Below are positions 1 to 10,063 of a stretch of 64,000 nucleotides of DNA, piece by piece. Each line of letters begins with the position of its first letter. Positions within the stretch are counted from its first letter, which is position 1. The stretch covers positions 4,730,105-4,794,104 of the forward strand of contig JACTAT010000029.1 in NCBI GenBank assembly GCA_014526335.1, given 5' to 3'. The DNA comes from Chrysaora quinquecirrha. Its lineage: Eukaryota > Cnidaria > Scyphozoa > Semaeostomeae > Pelagiidae. The position numbers and the translations under genes are program-made. The notes below the pieces were generated by a model that saw only the letters and a program-made list of their open reading frames with translations, was not told where the DNA came from and made no database searches.

Positions 1-72
1 AGAAAAAGCATTAGTCATATAACCCCCGTGAACATTCTTGATTGATTGATTGACAGGTTCATTTTGAAAATA

Positions 73-120
73 TATAACTTTTACTGACAGCAAAACTTTT
101 TGCTGTCAGCAAAAGTTATA
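73..120. repeat. Short hairpin (23-bp inverted repeat)
   Basis: Arms at 73-95 and 98-120 are reverse complements with one mismatch, separated by 2 bp. Part of the arm (CTGTCAGCAAAAGTTATA) recurs near 308-325, after the tandem units, so the two may be ends of one small element. Confidence 0.6.
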
Positions 121-193
121 TGTGCCCGATTAAAATATGTGCCCGTTTATAATAATCGAGCACAAATATTTAAAGTTCTGTCCGCAAAAGTGA

Positions 194-300
194 AAAGTCG
201 TGCAGTAAAAATATAAAGTCGTGCAACAAAAATATAAAGTCGTGCAACAAAAATATAAAGTCGTACAGTAAAAATATAAAATCGTGCAGAAAAATATAAC
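194..300. repeat. Tandem repeat, about 21-bp unit
   Basis: About five imperfect copies of a unit like AAAATATAAAGTCGTGCAACA follow each other. The unit is AT-rich and has no coding potential. Confidence 0.75.
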
Positions 301-1158
301 AATTTACTGTCAGCAAAAGTTATATTTTTGGCCGGTTTGGCGCGCCATACTTCATTGGGGAGGCTAAAATGTAGGGGAACAATTTAAGGGGGTTTGGGGG
401 CTAAGCCCCCAGAAAATTTTTCTGACCACGCCCCCTACTTTCGCTATAAATGCGACCAACGCCCTTTTCATATCTAAAAACTCCCTGGAAAAGATTTTCC
501 TTTGTAGCACATTCAACCGCTAAGCGTTCTCATGAACTTGTCGCCCCCTACCCTTCAGGAAAACATATTTAAAATGCGTTTCCAGGAAAGGGCTGTATGC
601 AGGTGAACTTTGCTTGTGCGTATCTCAAATAGTTTCGAAGCTAGCAAAAACGTTTGACCCAAATTTCAGCCTGGTGTTTCTTATAAAAGTTATTCTTAAA
701 AGAAACGTGTAACGCTCTGTTATGTTAAGTATTTAACATAATGTCTAAAAATAAAAAAATATATCTTGAAAATTATAAGAGCCCCCCAGCCCCCCCGGCT
801 CCGCGGTCCCTGAGCTTGACCCCGGGGGGTACTTGACCCTGAAATGTACAGTGTTGTGCCCTCGAGTTTTTACAAACCAACCCACCTTTGGGGTATTGTT
901 TTATACATTCAGCCAGCCACCTAGTTGCATAATTTAAGTATGTATTTGTGTACAAAATGTTAAGGAAATTTGATTCTATAAAGTACTCACTTTTAAGGTA
1001 TTATAGGCATAAACCGGATCCAGTTGTAAGGAATTTTTTAAGAAAAATCCACCCATATGAGGGGCACATACCTGTCAGCCTACATTATACCCCCAAGGAG
1101 TTTGACCAAGTATACTGGAACAAATATTTGATTGAGGGACTGAAAAGGACACATTTAA

Positions 1159-4100
1159 CCCTTTGAGGACCAGCACTTAAAATGTTGGTATAAATCAGCA
1201 ATGCTGACGTGAAAATTACTTCAAATAGGATCAAACGTTGAAATATTAAGGTTTTTAGGGAAAAAAATTGTTGCCATGGAGATATTGACTAGGGACTTAA
1301 AAGTCCCGACAGTACTTATAGGGCAAATAAACAAAACATTGAATTGTTGTTTTTTTTCAATAGAACTGAAACTTTCCTACATCAATCTTAAGATAAGATC
1401 AATATTAGCTTGAAATAACAATAAATATAAAAAAATAACTTTCAAGAGACACTCAAATCATAATGGTTATGTAAGAATGAGGAGTTAGTTATATTATTCT
1501 ATTTTTACAAAGTTCAGTCAAAGTGTTCTGTCTCTAAGCATTGTGGAACTCTGCAAAGCAATTTTTCTTTTCGTTGCAACATAAAAATACATTGCATGTT
1601 CCACATTTACTTTTTGGCCTTGACTCTATATCCTTCTTTGAGCAGACTTCGCATCTCCCTCTTGCTCCTCTTCCTGGGTATTGGACCCAGTGACATCCAA
1701 GGTTTTGGAGCCTTATTCCATCATCAACTGAATAGTTGTTTTTTCTTCTTTTTTGAACCACACCTGGGGAAGTTGTTGCTGAGTGTCTTCCTCTGGCTGA
1801 GCGGGATAGAGTTATCAGTGTCTGTGCCACACTGCGTCTAAAGTCCAGCAAAGACAGGCCTTTCTTTTCAATTTTTTCAAAAGCTATTGCTGCATTGACA
1901 ACGGTGCGATCTAGAAGACCAAAAAAGATTCGGTGCCACCATTTTTTAGATTTTCTCCCAACACCATAGATTGCACACAGCATATCTGCTTTATCCACGC
2001 CACCCATATACTTGTTATAGTCCTTGACTGCTTTTGGGCAACCTATTTCGAGTTTTGACCCATCCTTCTGCGTTCTGTTGATTGTCACCTCTCTGTTCCG
2101 TGAAAATTTGAAATTAGATGGACAGTTTTGTTGTCTTTCCACTTGTAGACGCTCAAGCCTTCATTACTGACCCTATGATCAAATTGGCCCCGAGCTAACT
2201 CTTTGTCAGCTTTCAGGTTTTCTGGGAAATTTTGTCGATTTGAGCGTATTGTCCCACAGGCCCAAACCTTTTTTTGTTTCAGGTGCTCCATAAGAGCAAT
2301 TGAGGAGAAGTAGTTATCAAAATAGACCTCATGATTCCTTTCATAGAGTTCCTTGCACATATTAATGACAACCTTCTCCCCAAGTCCAAAAGCACCTTCT
2401 TCATTGTTTACCTCTGAATTCTTGCCTTGATAGATGTCGAACTTGCTTATGTATCCATCAGGATCAGCACGCATCCAGAGTTTATAGCCCCTTTTTATTG
2501 GTTTCATAGGATTATATTGTTTTATAGAGCTCCTACCTTTGAAAAGAATCATGCTCTCGTCAATACTTTGATACCTTGAGACACTGTATAGCTTTGTGTA
2601 GTTTCCATTGAGTGCTGATATCAAAGGGCGCAGCTTATACAATTTATCTTTGTTGTCCTTTGGAATTGCAGAGTTGTCATTAACATGAAGATTTGACAAA
2701 ATTTGGGAAAATCTGTTCCGAGGCATAGTTGATCCAACAAATGGGACTGACAGGTCAGCATCATTACGCCAATACTTCCAGGATGGCAATTTATGGTAGC
2801 CCATGACAAGATTGATACCAAGAAACCCATACATTTCTTTCTTCATAATGACTGGTACACGCCGCTGTTTTTGATTTACATACAAGTTGCTTTGGTATAT
2901 AATGTCATCAATCATCTTCTGATCATAATACTTTAGAAAGTAGTCTCCTGGAGTATGACAGTCTGCAAATTCTTCCACAACAGGTCCTGAAAATATTAAA
3001 GCATATCTAAATTTTCATACAATATAAGGGTTATCCAGAGAGTTAGAGACAGAAATAGAGAGATAGAGAGAGCAAGAAAGAGAGGGACAAAAAGGCATAG
3101 AGAGAGCAGGAATATAGCTGAATGAAAGTAAACAAAAGCAAAACAATCATTGTACTAGATGATTGTTCTTCAATTGCTCAAGCTACAAATGTGATAATTA
3201 TCTCTATGGACTTAATCATACCTTCTTTTTCAAGAAACAAAAATTGAGTTTCCTGCATTTCTTTCTTCAACCATCTTTTTCTTGGAGGTGCTCCCTTTTT
3301 TGCTTTTTGCCCCCTTGCCTTGGTTTGTTTTCCCTGCTCTTCGTTTTGTGCTTTTGGTGCATCCTTTGTTGATATATCTGTTTCTTTCACCTCTGTGTCT
3401 GTATGCTCTTCATTGACTTCAATTTTGGATGGCTCCTCTGTTTCGATTGACATTATAATGAAGCTTGGCTCTCCTGTACTTTGAGTATTGGCATTTTCTT
3501 CATAAATTTCCTCTTCTTCAAAATTCGGCTTGGGTAAGAAATCATCTTGAAATAATTCATTGTCATTTCTACTAAGTATAGGTGGCTCCCACAAATCGTC
3601 ATCATCTGGCTCATCATCTGTCTCCTCATTGTCAGTAGGAATTTCTTCAAATACTATCTGAGCCTCTTCAATGTTATATATTCTGGATAACCGTTTCCGA
3701 CATGAGTTCCCAATTGCTAAAAATTAAGAAACACCCATCAACTTCTAGCCCAAAATGCCCAGTATAGAATCTTAATGTTTATTTGTTATCATTTATACAC
3801 AAATTCATGTCTAAGACTAAAATCAGCTGATTTATGAATCAAAATCTAGGCCTAATCCTTGGTAAAAATTTAGGCCGATAGTACCCAGCGGGACTTATAA
3901 GTCCCGCAGCCTATCCACCCCACTACTCGGAGTAGGTAATTAAAAAATGATTCAAACAAGTAAAAATATCTTTAAAACATCCTAATTTATCATATAAAAA
4001 ATATCAGTAGCCATAAGGGTAAGATTAAAGCCAAAAAAATAAAGAAATCAGACTCACTCAAATCACTTGCTCCGTCAGCCATGTTGGAAAAAGTCGAAGA

Positions 4101-4268
4101 GGCATTGGCTTCGCTATGATCCTCCAATGCTCAAAAAAACTTTGTGTACATCGAGGGGGGTCTATGTAGTTGCCATATCTACAGCCAATAGGAAATCCCT
4201 TCTTTTTTATGAATTTTGGGAATGTTTATATGAAGTGGGACTTATAAGTCCCGTCGGCCCATAAAGGG
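1159..4268 (-). mobile_element. piggyBac-family DNA transposon, near full length
   Basis: The element is flanked on both sides by TTAA (1155-1158 and 4269-4272), the target duplication typical of piggyBac. The ends form a terminal inverted repeat: CCCTTTGAGGACC on the left and, reverse complemented, CCCTTTATGGGCC on the right. It encodes a piggyBac transposase on the minus strand. Subterminal 16-bp palindromes of the form GGGACTTATAAGTCCC lie at 1292-1307 (one central mismatch), 3890-3905 and 4237-4252. The insertion is 7 bp upstream of the first visible exon of the Ig gene. The transposase is frameshifted, so this copy probably cannot move itself, although its ends look usable in trans. Confidence 0.9.
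1534..4082 (-). pseudogene. piggyBac transposase, three exons, frameshifted
   Basis: This is a DDD transposase for TTAA-specific cut-and-paste transposition. Exon 1 (4082-4058) starts MADGASDL. Exon 2 (3716-3222) encodes an acidic, low-complexity N-terminal region followed by a Lys/Arg-rich stretch. Exon 3 (2986-1534) carries the catalytic region. Both introns have GT/AG ends and both junctions are phase 1. The three conserved Asp contexts are visible: SIDESMILFKGR, VYFDNYFSS and MGGVDKADML. The C-terminus is a Cys-rich, RING-like domain (CEVCSKK, CGTCNVFLCC). Near 2094-2100 an AG-run appears 2 bp too long, so the frame ends in TGA between the second and third Asp and resumes in another frame. 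Total length without the break is about 657 residues, normal for the family. Confidence 0.88.
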
Positions 4269-4279
4269 TTAATATGCAG

Positions 4280-4623
4280 AGCCACAAATTTCAGACGGCA
4301 GAATTGAGGGGATATACAAGGGAAATTTGTCAGAGAATGCAGTGAAGCTTGTATCAGATGGAATTAAGTATAAAAAACGTTCTTACATGCCTCAAAGCTG
4401 GTGGAAAGAAACGTATGAAATGGTCATATACAATTTCGAGGCAAAGGATGAAGGAATTTGTTCTTGTAAAAGACGGAATTTGACAGCTTCGATCACAATC
4501 AGAGTCCAAGGTAGGTTTTCGAAATTATGTAGGATCATAATCATAAGTATCATCATCATCATCATAAGTATCATCATCATCATCATAAGTATCATCATCA
4601 TCATAAGTATCATCATCATCATT

Positions 4624-4692
<69 letters not shown>

Positions 4693-4695
4693 TTC

Positions 4696-4767
<72 letters not shown>

Positions 4768-4794
4768 TTCTTCTTCATCATCATCATCATCATT

Positions 4795-4860
<66 letters not shown>

Positions 4861-4863
4861 TTC

Positions 4864-4895
<32 letters not shown>

Positions 4896-4905
4896 TATCA
4901 TCATT

Positions 4906-4980
<75 letters not shown>

Positions 4981-5004
4981 TTCTTCATCATCATCATCAT
5001 CATT

Positions 5005-5069
<65 letters not shown>

Positions 5070-8000
5070 TATCATCATTATCATCATCATCATCATCATC
5101 AGCATCATCATCATCATCAGCATCATCATCAGCAGCATCGCCATCAGCATCATTATAACGATCATTATCTTATTATCACTTTGCTTAATGCTCATTATGA
5201 TCGTCATTAGAATTCGAGAATTCTTATAACTAACATCAGTCATTTTCAATATGCAGGGAAGGAGCCAAAACGTCCGCCAGCAAAGTTTTTGGCCAAGACA
5301 TACCACGTTTTACAAGGAAGTCCAGTTTCTCTTTTCTGTGTAACAAAGAAATCTTTCAATGGATTTTTTCACGAAAAGATCGGTTTCAATCGTCAGATAG
5401 ACCGCAACATCCGAAACATAAACAAAGACTTCATTACTGTTCGTGCAATTACCCTTCCAAAAGCTTTTGCCTACGATTCTGGAAGATATTACTGCCGATC
5501 TGGCAATTTTGTTGCTTCAACTAACCTCAAAGTACATAAATATGGTTAGTCAACTGCAATTTTCTTATAAGGTTGAAAATTGGGGTATAAGAAACTTTTA
5601 CAGCTCGTAAAAACCAAGAAAGAAATATTTCGTAATTCAGACCTAAGAGCTGAGCTTTCTTAAGAATTCATCTTAATCAAACAAGTTCAAACATGGTCTT
5701 GAAATTGTCGAATTGTCCATCATCTGACATTGTATTGTGTTAGATAGTGTCGCTCTGCGGGCGATAGTGGTGCTCTTTGAAGGAGGCCCCTCATTTCCAT
5801 TTTGCGAAAATCGTATAGCAAAGGGTTAGCAAATGGCTATTTCAGTAATAGCGTTACACATGAAGCAGCAACTGTCGTAGCATTATGATTTTTTTCGAAT
5901 CAGCGCCCATATTTTTATAAGCGAAGAGAGCGCTCAATAATAAAGGTGGTGGACTTCACTTATGGAGCCAAGAAGTAGGGAAACGTGCGAGAGAGAGATG
6001 GAGGTCTTTTTGAGCAAGGGCATCCATTTTACTATGTAAGGTTGGTACCTGGCCTAAGGTACCGAAACGCATGCAGTTAGGCTCATATCGTATGAGCACA
6101 AATTCGTATTCGGCCTATATGAATAATTTCACCAGCCGCCCCATTCTCAAATGCCAGACGCGTTTCGCTCTTATTGGAGCTCATCAGTGACATGTGTGAG
6201 AATCGAACCGGGGTTTATTGCGTGAGAAGCACAAGTGCTAATTACACGACCAACGGAGCTGGGCTGACTGGTGAGTAACTGCGTGAGTTTTAGACTCGTA
6301 TCCCTTTTAATAAAATACAATACGGTATTCCATAACTGCTTTTAGATAACTGTGATTTGAGGGCTCTAATGTTCTACGGTCTCAGCCTCAACCCAAATAC
6401 TTTATTTGGTGACTTGTACATTGTTTTTGTACGTCGTTATAGTACGTTCAATAAGATTCACTATAATAAGAAGGTTGTAACCTTGCCGACTGAACTACAC
6501 GCATTTTTTTTATAAGGAAGTTCGGCCCAGGGTCAGTACTGAAAATTCCTTAACTGACGGCCAAAATTGAGTACTCGATATCCCTTAGCAATTCCTTAAC
6601 TTCTTAAAAACAACCAATGGTCAAGGAAATATAGCTGATAAAGGTGCCATAAGACGAGTAGAAATGAATACTGATTGAAAACCATTGGCGATAAGTATTG
6701 CTTGCTCTGTTAATTCAAAACTTCATCTTTTTTAATCGAAATGCTAGGTTAAGGAAAACGTCAGATTCCTTAGTAGTCTCCGGTCCAGTACTAGAAATTC
6801 CTTAAGTTTTTGCCTAACCGAGTACTACCTTCCTTATAAAGCGCTTCCTTATAAAAAAAATGCGTGTACTCAAGTAATTTTTCCCCTTTTTGCAGAAACG
6901 GATCCCAGAAAAATTTCATTCTTTAAAAATGGATACCGAGAATCTGTAGAATACCGGGTAGAAATAGCGTGCAAAAAGGAGGCCAATCTGGATGTCAATT
7001 TATATCATGCTGGTCAAAATGGCGTCTTCAGAAGATTAAACGAAAAGGATGGCGTTAAGAAATACAGTCAAGTATTGGTTTTAACAATTAAGAACGTGAA
7101 ACCAAAGCATGCTGGGTATTATCTCTGCAGGGATAACAAATACGCAGCCATGACAACATTGGATGTGCATGGTATGGTCACAAATTTCTTTCATACAATC
7201 AACCCTGACCTCCCTGGCTCAGGCGAAACGAAAACCGTGTCGTTTTCTTTCCAGTTACATAACAACAATTGTCTCGCCTTTGTGCAGCAGGATAAACAAC
7301 CTCCGCCGAAGAAAGGATACCGTAAATCCTCGAATAAGCCTTTTGGGGCTTATTTGCAAAAACGAATTTTTTGGTGGGGGCTTATTCGAGGGGGGCTTAT
7401 TCGAGGGGAGTGCTTATTTTAAAGTTCAATAGTTCCAGTCTGTTTCCGACAGAAGACACTTTTTTTATAAGCAACTGGGCTTTCGGTCCAGCCCTCAAAG
7501 TTGCTTAACGTATCTTGTCTTTCAACCCTCACAAAATGACTGGTACCCCTAAAAACTCTTTTCTTGGCACTTTTCTTACTTTTCAATGTACCTGACAAGT
7601 TTGCAATGCTCTATTTTATAAAGAAAGCTTTCTCAACCAAAAATGTGAACGAAATCTTCACCCTAGTTGCTTATTAAAAGAAGAGTGTACCAGAGAAAAG
7701 AAAAAAATATCTGTGTATTCATATTAACTTTGGTGTATTCTGCAATCAAAATCAGCTGCTTATCAGAAGCCAATGGCTGATTATTGGTTGAATTGATAGT
7801 ACAACCTGAAAGCACTAGATTTTTAGAATTTTAGTTAGTTGAAAGATGCATTATAGGAAAAAACAAATTCACAATGTCTTCGAATAATTCCAGAAGTAAC
7901 CATTCCCTTTTAGTTGAGATACCCTCAAGCACAAAATCTAGGCCTACCCCGAAGCTCAAAGCTGGAGAAGATGGAGTCGTGACAGTAACTTGAAGGATAG

Positions 8001-8262
8001 ACAGGAGAGGATTGTGGGAAGGAGTAGGATGTTACGTTGGGCCTATTTTGGTAATGAATCATGGAATCCTCTGAATCCTACTAACATAATAAGACTAGCA
8101 AGCATGTATGGAGATTTTCGTGGGACTGAGAGCAAAAGATACAAGTTATTGAGGTCAGGCGCTCTCTTGATACGCAATGTGACAAAAGAAGATGCAGGCT
8201 ATTATGCGTTCAGTCACGGCAATGACGGTTTTAAGTCTTTCCTTGTTAATGTAGAGGAATGA
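4280..8262 (+). CDS. Multi-Ig-domain protein, 5' end missing, last domain damaged
   Basis: Four exons encode immunoglobulin-like domains: 4280-4510, 5257-5544, 6896-7171 and 7914-8262. All internal junctions are phase 1, the symmetric pattern typical of shuffled Ig exons. The second and third domains are canonical: VSLFC with YDSGRYYC, and VEIAC with KHAGYYLC. The first exon contains only the second half of a domain (AKDEGICSC), so an upstream exon is expected but was not found. In the last exon VVTVT is followed at once by TGA (7991-7993), where a Cys codon would be expected. One missing base would explain it, because the next frame continues as an Ig domain (NVTKEDAGYYAFS) whose second Cys is Phe. 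No transmembrane segment follows, so the product would be secreted or a fragment. The gene may be decaying, or the assembly may have a base error. Confidence 0.68.
4540..5130. repeat. (ATC)n microsatellite in the Ig gene intron
   Basis: About 590 bp of nearly pure ATC triplets, with scattered TTC and ATT interruptions, fill the intron between the first two visible Ig exons. Long poly-Ile (+) and poly-Met (-) open frames here are repeat artefacts. Confidence 0.95.
5545..6495 (+). other. Intron of the Ig gene
   Basis: No further exon is seen. A tRNA-like sequence lies at 6185-6262 on the minus strand. Confidence 0.5.
6185..6262 (-). repeat. tRNA-like sequence, probable tRNA-derived SINE or pseudogene
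   Basis: On the minus strand a tRNA-like A region (AGCTCCGTTGGTCGTGTAAT) is followed by a B box GGTTCGATTC at normal spacing. The acceptor arms do not pair well, so a functional tRNA is not claimed. Confidence 0.45.
6496..6868. mobile_element. MITE with perfect terminal inverted repeats and TA target
   Basis: Both ends read TACACGCATTTTTTTTATAA (continuing GGAAG) on opposite strands, a perfect match of about 25 bp, and TA at each edge suggests a TA duplication as in Tc1/mariner-type MITEs. Internal copies of the motifs CAGTACTGAAAATTCCTTAA and CCAGTACTAGAAATTCC face each other. There is no coding capacity. It ends 27 bp before the acceptor of the third Ig exon. Confidence 0.85.
7318..7425. 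repeat. Copy of the 'CGAATAAGCC' interspersed repeat
   Basis: It begins ACCGTAAATCCTCGAATAAG and ends with several GGGGGCTTATTCGAG units in the opposite sense. Related copies occur at 17283-18146, 30103-30210 and 30425-30540. Confidence 0.7.
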
Positions 8263-8796
8263 TTGATGCTATGACTGCTGCAAAAGCAAACTGTACATGA
8301 TATTCATGTTCATCAGATGATATCTTGCGTTAATCGATTCTCATTTTATATTTAATTGGACAGTATGGTGGATTTATAACATTAAACTTATATCATTTGA
8401 GAATTGAGATTTGAACGCCAGGTTCATTGATACATAATACTATAGCATAGTTTACCATAACCAAGCCAATCTTTGATTGATAATAGCATCAGTCTATAGC
8501 ATCTCTATATCAGTGCAAACTATATTTCAAACTTGCCTCGAGTTCAAGTTCAATATATGATAGGGGTTTGTTTATATTGTTACCCCCCTCTTCCGTTATC
8601 CCCTTTTGTCCCTGTTATCAAAGACGAAACAAAAGAAAAAGGTCTTGGATGTAAGTTTGGGTAGTTTTGGATCTCTGTCTTTTATCTACTATCCCCCTCT
8701 TTTGAAAGACGTTTGGTAGACTGCGGGTTTAATGGGGTTTAATGCCCTAGCCTTACACCCCTGCCCCTGCAAGCTCATTCGACTCTCAATGTTTAA

Positions 8797-9756
8797 CCTT
8801 TAGAGTCCGATAGGCACAGATCTGTGCCCATTTGACATCCCCTCAAATTTTGGCCTCCCCTCGCAAAAGTAAGGTGATTCCCATGATTCCTGATATCACC
8901 ATTATTAATGACTCTGATTGACGTGTGTGTGGCTGTCAAGGGCAATAAAATGAAAACAAGCTCACAAAATGCGTTGAGGTCGAGCCGTTGTAGCACGGCT
9001 TCCTTGTGGAAAATGAAATGTTGTCTAAAATCATGAAAAATCTGAAAATTTATGTTGGAAGATATTATTCTATCTAAAATACTGTTGCAGATGTGCATTA
9101 TGGTCTTTTTTACGAGTAAACTCAAATAAACTCGGAAATATTACATCTTTTTGGAACCTACCTTCAGTTGGCCTAGGCAGTCATGAGGGCAAGACTTGTT
9201 TGATAAGATTTCCGTTATAGATGTAGAAAATAAAACCCTAGATGACACCAGTTTGTCATTATTAGTGTTTTTTGAAAGTAAAATACTGGTTTTAGATGGT
9301 TTATCCATCATAAAGACTTGTACAAGAAGGCTGCTTAGGCCAAGCTAGGCCCGGTTAGGCCCAACAAACATGGCGAAGAGCAACATTGAACGAACAGAAA
9401 TCAATTGTGATTTCAAAACTCTCATAACTACAAAACTGAAAAACGGTAAAAAAATATGGTAGAATAGTAGTAAATAGTTTTTTTTCTATAAAAGATGTTG
9501 ATACTGATTTTCAAAAACGGATTTGAGTGCCTGGATTCTAGAATGGTATGATAATTTTTCCAAATTTGCTAAAAACATTATATTATTCTTTGCTCATGTA
9601 AACAATTATGTATCTTCCTCGTTATATATTGATCAGACATTTCATAAGGTTTGAGAAAATGTATAGTTTAATAGGTTTTCCGTTCTTTTCCACCCTTTAA
9701 ATCCGTAAAATTTGAGGGTCGTCAAGATGGCTGTAAAAAATTCAGGACTCTAAAGG
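8797..9756. mobile_element. Non-autonomous piggyBac-like element (TTAA target)
   Basis: TTAA flanks both sides (8793-8796 and 9757-9760). The terminal repeat CCTTTAGAGTCC is perfect at both ends, and a subterminal CCCTCAAATTTT stretch is also inverted. A 16-bp palindrome GGCACAGATCTGTGCC lies close to the left end, matching the palindrome-near-the-end layout of the autonomous element at 1159-4268. No transposase is encoded. Confidence 0.82.
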
Positions 9757-10063
9757 TTAAGGAAAGACGCTCATTTGAGAAAGGGGTAATCATTCAGATT
9801 TCAAGGGATGCAAAAAATTTCTCAGGATTCAAGGCACCGTAAACCTTCTTTATCTTCCAGCTCAGCGTAAATAACAGACTTGACTCTTTGATCCCACTTC
9901 TCATCCCTTCTCTGTAACAAGACAGGGAAATTTGACACACAGGACACCCCATGGCGATGCATTCGAGACGAAAGATGAAAGACGATCACACTTTACGATT
10001 CTGCTGTGAGAAGGACTAGCCAGTAAGCAAGGGCTTCTAACTTCCGCTTAGTACAAGATCGAA

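Larger units (their letters stand above)
1..947. other. Repeat-rich stretch without a recognisable gene
   Basis: No exon with convincing protein similarity is seen. The stretch holds an inverted repeat (73-120), short AT-rich tandem units (about 194-300), a GGGGGCTAAGCCCCC palindrome near 396-411 and a GC-rich patch (780-835) containing CCCCGGGGGGTACTT. That last motif resembles the end of the inverted-repeat element at 47519-47827. A small open frame at 948-1166 has neither good splice sites nor a recognisable family and is not called as a gene. Confidence 0.5.

Noticed and set aside
948..1166. 72-codon frame as first exon of the Ig gene
   Set aside because: It ends in the piggyBac end, has no signal peptide, no Ig features and no usable donor in phase.
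4327..5306. Long poly-Ile (+) and poly-Met/Lys (-) open frames
   Set aside because: Translations of the ATC microsatellite; only the first part (to 4510) is a real exon.
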